Below are positions 1 to 7,329 of a DNA stretch of 32,974 nucleotides, piece by piece. Source of the DNA: Nitriliruptorales bacterium (GTDB taxonomy: Bacteria; Actinomycetota; Nitriliruptoria; Euzebyales; JAHELV01); the NCBI GenBank assembly GCA_024644015.1, contig JAHELV010000032.1:10713-43686 (forward strand). Direction: 5' to 3'. The first letter of the stretch is position 1; every line of letters begins with the position of its first letter. Made by a program: the position numbers and the translations under genes. The notes beneath the pieces are model-generated. The model saw only the letters and a program-made list of their open reading frames with translations. It was not told the DNA's origin and ran no database searches.

Positions 1-55
1 CTTGGAGGGTGGGCGGGTGAGCGGTCCGAAGCACGGTGCCGTATCGCGACGTCAC
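1..55 (-). CDS. Possible 5' end of the next suf gene (sufD-like), cut by window edge
   Basis: After the sufB stop codon, a GTG at 55-53 on the minus strand opens a frame that stays open to the window edge (about 18 codons). The gap to the sufB stop is only one base, as expected for coupled genes in a suf operon. In actinobacteria sufB is normally followed by sufD, so the identity is inferred from gene order alone. The few visible residues (VTSRYGTVLRTAHPP) carry no diagnostic motif. A start codon further downstream, outside the window, is equally possible. Confidence 0.3.
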   Translation of the reverse strand, partial: MTSRYGTVLRTAHPPTLQ

Positions 56-56
56 A

Positions 57-1463
57 TCACCCGACGGCGCCGACCATGTTCAACGAGATCAGGCGGTTGA
101 GCTCGACCGAGTACTCCATGGGCAGCTCCTTGGCGATCGGCTCGATGAAGCCGCGCACGATCATCGCGTTGGCCTCGGCCTCGTCGATGCCGCGCTGCCT
201 CAGGTAGAACAGCTGCTCCTCGCCGACCTTGGACACGCTCGCCTCGTGCGCGATGGTCGCATCCTCCTCGCGGATGTTCATGTACGGGTAGGTGTCGCTG
301 CGCGACGTCTCGTCGAGCAGCAACGCGTCGCAGATCGTGGAGTTGCGTACGCGGTGCGCGCCCTCGGCGATCTCGACCTGCCCGCGGTAGCTCGTGCGCC
401 CCTGGCCCTGCGACACCGACTTCGACAGGATCGTCGACGTGGTGTCCGACGCGTGGTGGTGCATCTTGGCGCCGGCGTCCTGGTGTTGGCCGTCACCGGC
501 GAACGCGACCGACAGCACCTCACCGTGGGCGCCGCGACCCATGAGGTACACGCTGGGGTACTTCATCGTGAGCTTGGACCCGATGTTGCCGTCGATCCAC
601 TCGACGGTGGCGTCCTCGTACGCGGCGGCCCGCTTGGTCACCAGGTTGTAGACGTTGTTCGACCAGTTCTGGATGGTCGTGTAGCGCAGGCGGGCCCCAG
701 GCTTGGCGATCAGTTCGACGACCGCTGAGTGCAGCGAGTCAGACGAGTAGATCGGCGCGGTGCAGCCCTCGACGTAGTGCACGTAGCTGCCGGGCTCGGC
801 GATGATCAGGGTCCGCTCGAACTGGCCCATGTTCTGCTGGTTGATGCGGAAGTAGGCCTGCAGCGGGATGTCGACCTTGACGCCTTCGGGGACGATGATG
901 AACGAGCCACCTGACCACACCGCGGTGTTGAGCGCCGCGAACTTGTTGTCGTTGGGTGGGATGATCGTCCCGAAGTACTCGCGGAACACGTCCTCGTGCT
1001 CGCGCAGGCCGGTGTCGGTGTCGACGAAGATGACACCCTGCGCCTCGAGGTCCTCGCGCACCTTGTGGTACACGACCTCCGACTCGTACTGCGCGGCGAC
1101 GCCCGCGATCAGGCGTTGCTTCTCGGCCTCGGGGATGCCCAGCTTGTCGTAGGTGTTCTTGATGTCGTCCGGCAGGTCCTCCCAGGTGTTGGCCTGCTTC
1201 TCCGTCGACCGGACGAAGTAGAAGATGTTCTCGAAGTCGATCCCGTCGAGCGCACCCCCCCACGTCGGCATGGGACGCCGCTCGAAGTGGCGGAACGCCT
1301 TGAGCCGCATGTCGAGCATCCACTGCGGCTCATCTTTGAGCGCGGAGATCTCGCGCACGACATTCTCGGACAAACCGCGCTTGGGCTCGAATACCGGTTT
1401 GCCCTCGTCGTGCCAGCCGTACTTGTACGTCCCCAGCTGAAGATCTTCAGCCTTGGTCGCCAT
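57..1463 (-). CDS. sufB: Fe-S cluster assembly scaffold protein SufB
   Basis: SufB is the scaffold subunit of the cytosolic SufBCD complex, on which Fe-S clusters are built. The 468-residue product has the usual family length and is clear SufB throughout. The beta-helix core contains the segment [19 protein letters not shown] (from about residue 232), and near the C-terminus [12 protein letters not shown] holds Cys378, which corresponds to the functionally essential cysteine of the family. The ATG at 1463 was chosen because GAGGAG lies six bases upstream and residues [17 protein letters not shown] look like a normal N-terminus. The frame runs 50 codons further upstream, but that part lies inside sufR and has no SufB character. 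The start overlaps the end of sufR by 17 bases, so the two are co-transcribed and probably translationally coupled. Confidence 0.97.
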   Translation of the reverse strand: MATKAEDLQLGTYKYGWHDEGKPVFEPKRGLSENVVREISALKDEPQWMLDMRLKAFRHFERRPMPTWGGALDGIDFENIFYFVRSTEKQANTWEDLPDDIKNTYDKLGIPEAEKQRLIAGVAAQYESEVVYHKVREDLEAQGVIFVDTDTGLREHEDVFREYFGTIIPPNDNKFAALNTAVWSGGSFIIVPEGVKVDIPLQAYFRINQQNMGQFERTLIIAEPGSYVHYVEGCTAPIYSSDSLHSAVVELIAKPGARLRYTTIQNWSNNVYNLVTKRAAAYEDATVEWIDGNIGSKLTMKYPSVYLMGRGAHGEVLSVAFAGDGQHQDAGAKMHHHASDTTSTILSKSVSQGQGRTSYRGQVEIAEGAHRVRNSTICDALLLDETSRSDTYPYMNIREEDATIAHEASVSKVGEEQLFYLRQRGIDEAEANAMIVRGFIEPIAKELPMEYSVELNRLISLNMVGAVG

Positions 1464-2163
1464 CAGGTGCTCCTCGGGTGGTGACGGGCGGTTCGGTCGC
1501 GTCGGGTTGCGGTCGTACATTGCAGACGCATGCAGCGGACCCGCCGGCGATCGTCTGCCGCCGCGTGACGTGTGCGCCGAGCAGGTCACGGAACAGCGCT
1601 GCCTCGAACGCACACAGCTGCGGGTGCGCCGCGGCCACGTCCTTGATCGCGCAGTGCTTCTGGGTCAGCGCGTAGCCGTTCGTGCCGGCCTGCGCCTCGG
1701 CGAGGAAGCCGTCCTCGCTGAGGAGCTCGGCGAGCCGCTCGATGCGATCGTCGAGTGACTCCATGCCTTCCAACGCATCAGCGTAGTGCTCCTGCTGCCG
1801 CTTCTGTCTCCAGCGCAGGAACGCGATCATCTCGCTCTTGCCACGTTCGTCGTGGAGGAACGTCAGCACGTCGTCGGCGAGATCGGACGAGCGGTCCGGG
1901 AACAGGCGCTCGCCGCGCGCGGTCAGGCTGTACTCCACCGCTGGGCGGCCCGGGCCGGGCGACCGCACCGTTCGGCCCTGCACCAGGTGATCGGCCACCA
2001 GCTCGCGAAGCTGCCTGCGGATGGCCACCTGCGACAACCCCGCAGCCGCCGCCAGCTCGGCCACCGTCGCGCCGCCATCATGCAGCAGGCCGATGATCTG
2101 CGCGCGTGTCGCGCCCAGCAGATCGATCAGCGGTGCGTTCGGAGTGGTGGATGACACAGCCAT
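1447..2163 (-). CDS. sufR: SufR-type Fe-S-sensing transcriptional repressor of the suf operon
   Basis: This 238-residue protein has an N-terminal winged helix-turn-helix (about residues 12-80, with [21 protein letters not shown] as the recognition region, then a wing [14 protein letters not shown]). The C-terminal half carries Cys171, Cys184, Cys212 and Cys214 in the context [15 protein letters not shown] and AACVC. Clustered C-terminal cysteines in this pattern are known from SufR proteins, which bind an Fe-S cluster and repress suf genes when the cluster is present. Its place as first gene, overlapping sufB by 17 bases, supports the call. The ATG at 2163 is preferred over an upstream in-frame ATG at 2217, which would add 18 basic residues ahead of the domain. 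A possible operator lies just upstream (2168-2181). Confidence 0.87.
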   Translation of the reverse strand: MAVSSTTPNAPLIDLLGATRAQIIGLLHDGGATVAELAAAAGLSQVAIRRQLRELVADHLVQGRTVRSPGPGRPAVEYSLTARGERLFPDRSSDLADDVLTFLHDERGKSEMIAFLRWRQKRQQEHYADALEGMESLDDRIERLAELLSEDGFLAEAQAGTNGYALTQKHCAIKDVAAAHPQLCAFEAALFRDLLGAHVTRRQTIAGGSAACVCNVRPQPDATEPPVTTRGAPDGDQG

Positions 2164-2167
2164 TACT

Positions 2168-2181
2168 CTACAGATTTGTTG
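2168..2181. promoter_or_regulatory. Candidate SufR operator in front of sufR
   Basis: Read on the minus strand the site is CAACAAATCTGTAG, which matches the cyanobacterial SufR operator CAAC-N6-GTTG with one mismatch. It ends four bases before the sufR ATG and overlaps a TAGAGT element that could be a -10 box. A repressor bound here would give autoregulation of sufR-sufB. Mycobacterial SufR uses a different-looking site, so the match is suggestive only. Confidence 0.35.
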
Positions 2182-2254
2182 CCTAATTGCACGGCCGGAG
2201 CAAGCGCGTCCAGCCATGAAAGCGCGCTGGGCGAGATCACACTGCGCGATCTCC

Positions 2255-2260
2255 TATGAT
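2255..2260 (+). promoter_or_regulatory. Putative -10 box for the PAS/GGDEF-like gene
   Basis: TATGAT matches the -10 consensus at five of six positions and lies 30 bases before the first ATG at 2291. An AAGGTGG ribosome-binding site follows at 2281. No good -35 hexamer is visible at 16-18 bases upstream. Confidence 0.4.
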
Positions 2261-2290
2261 CAGTTGGTCAACCCGTGCCCAAGGTGGCCG

Positions 2291-3148
2291 ATGATGAACA
2301 GTAGTGACCCCATCCATCTGTCTGCGATTGCCCCCGAGACGATCGTCATCGACGATCTCGTCGGCGTGGCGCTGCTCGACACCGCCGACGCCGGCTCGAA
2401 GATCCGGTGGGCCAACCCGGCTTTCGCCGCACTGCTCGGGCGGACGCCCGACGGCATCGCAGGCCGACCACTCGACCAGCTCCTTGACGACCCCGACCTC
2501 AGCGCTGCGATCACGGACCTCCCACGCGCTGCTGAACGCACGGTCCGCATCGCGGCACCGAGCGGCAGTGTCCTGCTCCAGCTGTCCCCCACCGACCGTC
2601 CCGGCCAGGTGGTCGTTGTCGTCAGCCCTGCTCACCGCACGCCGCGCGCGGCGATGTATGACGCCGTGACGGGACTTGCCTCGCTCGCGCTGTTCCGTGA
2701 GCACCTGCAACTCGGGCTGAACCGCCATGCCCGCGACGGCGACGAGCTCGCCGTCATCACCGTCGGTGCGCCGGGTTTCGCCGTCGCGTGGCAGCAGCAC
2801 ACGGGTGCGGCCTCGGTGCTGCAGACCCGCATGGGTGAGCGCATCGAGCAGGTCGTGCGCGACTCCGACGTCCTGGCCGCGCGGCGACCCGGCAGCTTCC
2901 TGCTGTTGGTGATCGACGCAACCGACGCCGTCGCCGCCGCGACGTTGGTCAGCGAACGGTTGATCGACGCATTCGGGATGCCGTTGGTGGTCGACGACGC
3001 GCTGCAGCCACTCGACGTGGCAATCGGAATCGGCGGGGCGGCCGCCGGCGACGAGCCCGACGGGGTCATCGCACGCGCCGATGCGGCGTACGCGCGGGCC
3101 GCCGCCGACGGCAGGAACCGCTACCGGATCGAACAGGACGCGCGCTGA
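2291..3148 (+). CDS. PAS-like plus degenerate GGDEF-domain protein
   Basis: Residues about 18-112 look like a PAS sensor domain (VALLDTADAGSKIRWANPAF, then LLGRTPDGIAGRPLDQLL). From residue 121 the sequence follows a GGDEF domain: MYDAVTGLASLALF corresponds to the conserved D-x-L-T-G-L-x-N-R entry helix, and ARADAAYARAAADGRNRY to the A-D-x-A-hydrophobic-Y...GRN-R-hydrophobic end. The catalytic turn is replaced by RRPGSF (residues 198-203), so diguanylate cyclase activity is not expected; the domain may bind nucleotide or act as a receiver. The start is one of two consecutive ATGs, 2291 or 2294, behind AAGGTGG. The frame is open further upstream but runs into the sufR regulatory region. The gene is divergent from sufR and converges on the nucleotidyltransferase with an 8-base gap. 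Confidence 0.78.
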   Translation: MMNSSDPIHLSAIAPETIVIDDLVGVALLDTADAGSKIRWANPAFAALLGRTPDGIAGRPLDQLLDDPDLSAAITDLPRAAERTVRIAAPSGSVLLQLSPTDRPGQVVVVVSPAHRTPRAAMYDAVTGLASLALFREHLQLGLNRHARDGDELAVITVGAPGFAVAWQQHTGAASVLQTRMGERIEQVVRDSDVLAARRPGSFLLLVIDATDAVAAATLVSERLIDAFGMPLVVDDALQPLDVAIGIGGAAAGDEPDGVIARADAAYARAAADGRNRYRIEQDAR

Positions 3149-3156
3149 CGCGGCCT

Positions 3157-4290
3157 TCAGCCGTCGACCATCACGGCCTGGTCACCGAGCACGACGCCGG
3201 GCCACAGGCGGGTGTTGCGCAGGACGTTGTGGCCGCCCAGACGGCCGCCCGCACCGACGATCGACAGGTCCATGCGGGTGCCCGACCCCACGCACGCGTT
3301 CGTGCACACGATCGAGTTGACGATCTCAGCGTCGTGGCCGATCTCCGCGCCCTCGAACAACACGCAGTCCTCCAGACGCGCGCCGCTGCGGACGACCGCG
3401 TTGCGACCGATGACGGTTCGCCCGAACAGCCGCGCGCCGGGCTCGATCACCGCGCCGCGCCCGATCGCCGCCGGTCGGATCACGTCCACGCGGTCGCAGA
3501 CGACCTCGGGCTCTACCCACAGGCTTTCCTCGATCTCGCGACCTGCCGGCGTCCACGACAGGCGGCGCTCCAGCACGTGGCGGTTCGCCTCCAGATACAG
3601 GGCCGGCCGGCCGGTGTCGAGCCAGTAGCCGCCGCGGAACTGTCCATAGACAGGCTCACGCTCGCGCACCATCGCCGGGACCAGCGAGCGTTCGAACGAA
3701 ACGAAGGTGTCCGGCGGAATGCGCCGCAGGACTGCCGGGTCGAGCATCACGATGCCCGAGTTGACCAGGTGTGACGCGGTCTCGTCGGGCGACGGTTTCT
3801 CGAGGAAGTTCTCGACGAAGCCGTCGGAGGTGACCTCGAGCACCCCGAACTGTGTGCGGTCGCGCACCGAGGTCAGCCAGAACGTGATCGCCGCACCGTG
3901 TTCGATGTGGAAGCTGTTCAGTCCCGAGACGTCCGGCGCCGCGATGATGTCGCCGTTCATCCACAGCAGCGGTCGCTCGTCGAACGCGCCCTCGTCGGCG
4001 CAGAAGCGCAACGCGCCGCCGGTACCCAGTGGCGCCGGCTCCACCACGATCCGCAGCGTGATGAGCAACTCGGACGCGAGCGCCTCGAGCACTTTGAACT
4101 TCTCGGCGCCGTAGCCCAACGCGAGCGTCACATCTCGGACTCCCCGCTCAGCCAGGTGGCGCAGCTGGTGCTCGATCAGCGGCCGGTTGGCTACCGGCAC
4201 GAGTGGTTTGGGGAGGTTGGTCGTGACCGGCCGGAGCCTGGTGCCCTGACCTCCGGCGAGGATGACAGCCTGGATGTCGACATCGCCCAC
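3157..4290 (-). CDS. Sugar-phosphate nucleotidyltransferase with left-handed beta-helix domain
   Basis: The enzyme should join a sugar 1-phosphate to a nucleoside triphosphate to give an NDP-sugar in the cytosol. The N-terminal domain has the signature LAGGQGTRLRP (residues 11-21) with the LPKPLVPVANRPLIEH extension, the metal-binding segment LLWMNGD (108-114), and FLEKP (162-166). From about residue 255 imperfect hexapeptide repeats (IGRGAVIEPGARLFGRTVIG and following) form a left-handed beta-helix. This architecture fits mannose-1-phosphate guanylyltransferase (GMPP-type) or glucose-1-phosphate thymidylyl/uridylyltransferase relatives; the substrate cannot be decided from sequence. The GTG at 4290 follows AAGGGGGAG. 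It stands alone, without a glycosylation cluster. Confidence 0.9.
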   Translation of the reverse strand: MGDVDIQAVILAGGQGTRLRPVTTNLPKPLVPVANRPLIEHQLRHLAERGVRDVTLALGYGAEKFKVLEALASELLITLRIVVEPAPLGTGGALRFCADEGAFDERPLLWMNGDIIAAPDVSGLNSFHIEHGAAITFWLTSVRDRTQFGVLEVTSDGFVENFLEKPSPDETASHLVNSGIVMLDPAVLRRIPPDTFVSFERSLVPAMVREREPVYGQFRGGYWLDTGRPALYLEANRHVLERRLSWTPAGREIEESLWVEPEVVCDRVDVIRPAAIGRGAVIEPGARLFGRTVIGRNAVVRSGARLEDCVLFEGAEIGHDAEIVNSIVCTNACVGSGTRMDLSIVGAGGRLGGHNVLRNTRLWPGVVLGDQAVMVDG

Positions 4291-4373
4291 GTGCTCCCCC
4301 TTGTTCAGACGTCATCGCCCACCGTACGCGCATGACCACCGACGTCCCCGGTGAGATGCGCGGACGCGGTGAA

Positions 4374-4396
4374 AGGACCGCCTGTGGGGCGGTCCT
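4374..4396 (-). terminator. Intrinsic-type terminator hairpin after the S1-domain gene
   Basis: A perfect nine-base stem AGGACCGCC / GGCGGTCCT encloses the loop TGTGG. On the minus strand it is followed by TTTC, a short U-tract as is common in high-GC genomes. It lies 33 bases past the stop of the S1-domain gene and before the nucleotidyltransferase, separating the two transcripts. Confidence 0.75.
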
Positions 4397-4428
4397 GTTT
4401 CGTTCGCGTCCGGCTGAGCGCGGGGGTG

Positions 4429-4791
4429 CTACTGGCGCGCGCGGCGGCGGCGGCGGACCTCGCCCTGGATCATGTCGGACTGGTGCATGAACTTGCGCAA
4501 CCGTTGGTTGAAGTCCTTGTCGACCCGGTTGGTGCGACGCGGCTCCTCCTGCCAGTCAGGGTCCGCACGTTTGATCGACAGGTCGATACGGCCGTCGTCT
4601 TTGATCTGCAGCACCTTGACGGAGACCTGCTGACCCTCCGTCAGGTACGCGTGGATGTTCTCTACGAAGTCGCGGTGCACCTCGGAGATGTGCACAAGAC
4701 CGGTGACGTCCGGGCCGATCTCGACGAACGCTCCGAAGTCCTGCAGTCGTACGACCTTGCCTTCAATGATGGATCCTGGCTGAACTGACAC
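4429..4791 (-). CDS. Small S1 RNA-binding domain protein
   Basis: The 120-residue product starts with a complete S1 OB-fold domain at residues 3-76 (PGSIIEGKVVRLQDFGAFVE, then GLVHISEV, then VKVLQIKDDGRIDLSIKRA), the form seen in ribosomal protein S1, PNPase and the stress proteins YugI/GSP13. A short acidic-to-basic tail ends in RRRRRARQ, likely to add RNA or ribosome affinity. The GTG at 4791 is chosen because GAGGAG lies four bases upstream and the S1 domain begins directly after it; the longer upstream frame has no domain character. The likely role is RNA or ribosome binding in translation control, but no specific target can be read from the sequence. It has its own terminator and diverges from the oxidoreductase. 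Confidence 0.88.
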   Translation of the reverse strand: MSVQPGSIIEGKVVRLQDFGAFVEIGPDVTGLVHISEVHRDFVENIHAYLTEGQQVSVKVLQIKDDGRIDLSIKRADPDWQEEPRRTNRVDKDFNQRLRKFMHQSDMIQGEVRRRRRARQ

Positions 4792-4939
4792 CTTGCTCCT
4801 CAAAAGCGGCGCATGGTCGAGCCGCTGCAGTCGGGTACGGGATCTGTACAGGGTAGCCAGTAACGCCGGAAGGCGCACCTGACGAGCGCCATCACTCGCG
4901 GTGCGAACCGGGATGCTCTGGCGCACCGCCGCCCCCCGG

Positions 4940-4945
4940 TAGGCT
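4940..4945 (+). promoter_or_regulatory. Putative -10 box for the quinone-oxidoreductase-like gene
   Basis: TAGGCT fits the actinobacterial TAnnnT -10 pattern and would give a leader of about 43 bases. The GAGAGG ribosome-binding site sits near the end of that leader. No convincing -35 hexamer is visible. Confidence 0.4.
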
Positions 4946-4994
4946 CCTGGCCGCGGAGGGGCACGCCACCGCAGACAAGACCGAGAGGATGCAC

Positions 4995-5981
4995 GTGCGC
5001 GCCGTCGTCGTCGAGCAGCCCGGTGGACCGGAGCAGCTGCGGATCGTCGAACGCCCCCGACCCCACGCGGGCGCCGGTGAGGTGGTCATCGCGGTGCGGG
5101 CGACGTCGGTCAACGGCGCGGATCTGCTGCAGCGCCGCGGTGGCTACCCGCCGCCCGACGGCGCGAGCGACATCCTCGGCCTGGAGGCGGCCGGTGATGT
5201 CATCGAGGTCGGTGACGACGTGTCGACGTGCGCCGTTGGGGACAGGGTGTGCGGCCTGCTGGCCGCCGGCGGTTACGCCGAGTACGCGGCGCTCCCCGAA
5301 CGCCTGGCGTTGCATTTGCCTGACGGCTTCCCATGGACGCAGGCCGGCGGCCTTGCCGAGGTCTTCTCGACAGCGTATGACAACATGATCACGCGGGGCC
5401 GTCTGCAGGAAGGCGAGACCGTGCTCGTCCACGGCGTCGCCAGCGGCGTCGGAACCGCCGCCACGCAGTTGGCGGTACGGGCCGGTGCCCGGGTCATCGG
5501 GACGGCGTCGACGGACATCAAGCGTCGTGCCGCCCGCGCTCTCGGAGCGACCGACACGATCGACTACACCGCCGAGGACTTCGTCGGTCGCGTGCGGGAC
5601 CTGACCGATGGCCGGGGTGTCGACGTCATCGTCGATGTCGTCGGCGGTCCGTACCTGCAGCGCAACCTCGACTGCCTGGCATTCGAGGGCCGTCTGGTCG
5701 TCGTGAGCGTGATCGGCGGCGCCGACACGCACCTGTCACTGCGGCAGCTGATGGCCCGGCGGCTCACGATCACGGCGTCGACCCTGCGCGCACGCTCGAT
5801 CGACGAGAAGGCGCTGGTCGCCGACCGGATGCGCCGCGACGTGCTGCCTGGCTTCGCCGACGGCTCACTGCGTGTCGTCGTCGACAGCGTCCACGAACTG
5901 TCCGACGTGGCCGCCGCTCACCAGCGCCTGGAGGCCGGCGAGCACGTGGGCAAAGTCGTGCTCCGTGTGAGCGAGCGTTGA
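4995..5981 (+). CDS. NAD(P)H:quinone oxidoreductase-like enzyme (zinc-free MDR family)
   Basis: This is a medium-chain dehydrogenase/reductase of the quinone oxidoreductase (QOR/zeta-crystallin, PIG3-like) branch. The N-terminal GroES-like domain includes VRATSVNGADLLQRRGGYPPP, typical of zinc-free members. The Rossmann domain carries VLVHGVASGVGTAATQLAV as nucleotide-binding loop (about residues 145-163), and downstream VIVDVVGGPYLQRNLDCL and VGKVVLRV are family-typical. No catalytic zinc ligands are present. The expected reaction is NADPH-dependent reduction of a quinone or enone. The GTG at 4995 is preferred because GAGAGG lies six bases upstream; the ATG at 4989 abuts that site directly and would add only two residues. 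It diverges from the S1 gene and converges with the IF-1 gene. Confidence 0.9.
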   Translation: MRAVVVEQPGGPEQLRIVERPRPHAGAGEVVIAVRATSVNGADLLQRRGGYPPPDGASDILGLEAAGDVIEVGDDVSTCAVGDRVCGLLAAGGYAEYAALPERLALHLPDGFPWTQAGGLAEVFSTAYDNMITRGRLQEGETVLVHGVASGVGTAATQLAVRAGARVIGTASTDIKRRAARALGATDTIDYTAEDFVGRVRDLTDGRGVDVIVDVVGGPYLQRNLDCLAFEGRLVVVSVIGGADTHLSLRQLMARRLTITASTLRARSIDEKALVADRMRRDVLPGFADGSLRVVVDSVHELSDVAAAHQRLEAGEHVGKVVLRVSER

Positions 5982-6045
5982 CGGCTTCGCGCCACCTCCG
6001 CTCGTGCGGCACTGTGGCCGCGCGGGCTGCGATCGCGAGACGCGG

Positions 6046-6357
6046 CTACTTGTACCGGTAGGTGATGCGGCCGCGGGTCAGGTCGTACGGCGACAGCTCG
6101 ACGGTGACACGGTCGCCGGGCAGGATCCGGATGTAGTGCTTGCGCATCTTGCCCGAGATGTGTCCCAGAACGGTGTGATCGTTGTCGAGTTTGATGCGGA
6201 ACATGGTGTTGGGCAGGGCTTCCTCGACGACGCCTTCGAGTTCCAGGGCGGCTTCCTTCTGCGTGCCCGCGCGCGCTTCACGCTTCGCCTTGGTCTCAGC
6301 GTCGACCTGCCCGGACCGTCGTCGTGACGGCGGGCGGCCACTGCGTCGTCGTGCCAT
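6046..6357 (-). CDS. infA: Translation initiation factor IF-1 with N-terminal extension
   Basis: Residues 38-103 are a complete IF-1 S1-like OB fold: [20 protein letters not shown], then [19 protein letters not shown], then [20 protein letters not shown]-1 binds the ribosomal A site of the small subunit during initiation. The usual protein has about 72 residues; this one has 103 because about 33 Arg-, Lys- and Ala-rich residues precede the domain. No start codon exists between the ATG at 6357 and the domain, so the extension appears genuine unless initiation uses a rare codon. The gene lies behind cobS rather than among ribosomal protein genes, which suggests a second or relocated copy. CAGGGG about ten bases before the ATG is a weak ribosome-binding site. 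Confidence 0.92.
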   Translation of the reverse strand: MARRRSGRPPSRRRSGQVDAETKAKREARAGTQKEAALELEGVVEEALPNTMFRIKLDNDHTVLGHISGKMRKHYIRILPGDRVTVELSPYDLTRGRITYRYK

Positions 6358-6443
6358 ACGGTGTGAACCCCTGTTGTGCTGCTCTCGATGTAATCCATGG
6401 CAAACCCTAGCAGCGATCACTGCAGACGGAGCCCAGCCCGGCC

Positions 6444-7187
6444 TCAACGGTCGACGGCGACGACTGTCGCGATGACCGCAAGCTCGATCAGGACCGTCGT
6501 GGCACCGATCGCGTCGCCGGTGACCCCGCCCAGGCGGCGACGATACACACCCGCGCATGCGACCGTGACCAGTAGCGCGACGATGATCAGCGGCAGCGCC
6601 AGCAGCCCGGCGGCGACAGCCACCGGCACGATCACCAGAGCCGCGGTGACCAGCCGGCCTGCCGGGCCGACCCGTCCGGCGATGTCCGCGCTCGAGCTGT
6701 CGGCCGGGACCGGAAGCAGGTGGACGAGCACCGGTCCGGCCGCACGGCCCAGCACGTGCCCGCACAGCAGCGCGACGGCGAACGTCGCCGGCGACGTCGG
6801 GATCAGCAGGGCGAAGCGCACCGCGAATGCCATGATCAGCGCGACCGTGCCGTAGGTGCCCAGCCGGCTGTCCCGCATGATGCGCAGCCGCCCGGCAGGC
6901 TCCCACCCGCCCCAGAGACCGTCGGCGGTGTCGGCGAGCCCGTCCTCGTGAAACGCGCCGGTCGCCAGGGTGATCGCGAACACACCGGCGACGGCACCCA
7001 CCACGGGGCCCCAGACCCAACCCGCCAGCAGGCGCGCGGCGACGCCGAGCGCCGCGACCGTCAGGCCGACGACGCCGAACAGCGTGCTGGACCGGGTCAG
7101 GTCCCCGTCCCGCACTTCGACGCGCGGCACCGGCAGCCGCGTCAGGAAACCGAACGCGACCGCCATAAGACGCAAACCGTCGCGCAC
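6444..7187 (-). CDS. cobS: Adenosylcobinamide-GDP ribazoletransferase (cobalamin synthase) CobS
   Basis: CobS is an integral membrane enzyme that joins adenosylcobinamide-GDP to alpha-ribazole (phosphate) at the end of cobalamin synthesis. The 247-residue product shows FLTRLPVP near the N-terminus and the family signature [18 protein letters not shown], whose acidic residues bind metal, followed by several hydrophobic segments. The GTG at 7187 gives the normal distance to FLTRLP; the ATG at 7166 would shorten the product by seven residues. No clear ribosome-binding site precedes either. No other cobalamin genes occur in the window, so cobS stands alone here. It diverges from the acyl-CoA dehydrogenase across 142 bases and is followed on the same strand by infA. 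Confidence 0.93.
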   Translation of the reverse strand: MRDGLRLMAVAFGFLTRLPVPRVEVRDGDLTRSSTLFGVVGLTVAALGVAARLLAGWVWGPVVGAVAGVFAITLATGAFHEDGLADTADGLWGGWEPAGRLRIMRDSRLGTYGTVALIMAFAVRFALLIPTSPATFAVALLCGHVLGRAAGPVLVHLLPVPADSSSADIAGRVGPAGRLVTAALVIVPVAVAAGLLALPLIIVALLVTVACAGVYRRRLGGVTGDAIGATTVLIELAVIATVVAVDR

Positions 7188-7276
7188 GACCGCACACCAC
7201 CCGATGAAGGACCGGACCGACCCTAGACCACACAGCCCCGCGGCGCCGTGCGGGCGGCATCCGCTGTGGCGCAGCA

Positions 7277-7310
7277 GGTTACCAGCGAGTAACATTACTC
7301 GTGAGTAACC
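7277..7310. promoter_or_regulatory. Tandem palindromic operator upstream of the acyl-CoA dehydrogenase
   Basis: Two 14-bp half-palindromic sites of the form TTAC-N6-GTAA stand in tandem, TTACCAGCGAGTAA (7279-7292) and TTACTCGTGAGTAA (7295-7308), two bases apart. The whole 34-bp block is itself an imperfect inverted repeat with a perfect inner core CGAGTAA-CA-TTACTCG. It spans a TAACAT element (7290-7295) that could be the -10 box and ends 19 bases before the GTG. Size and position suit a TetR-type repressor of fatty-acid degradation binding as two dimers. The regulator itself is not in the window, and the divergent cobS could also be affected. Confidence 0.65.
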
Positions 7311-7329
7311 ACGCCCACGGGAGGCTGCG

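Noticed and set aside
5982-6045. Terminator between the convergent oxidoreductase and IF-1 genes
   Set aside because: Only a weak GCGGC/GCCGC pairing without a U-tract is present, which is common by chance at this GC content.
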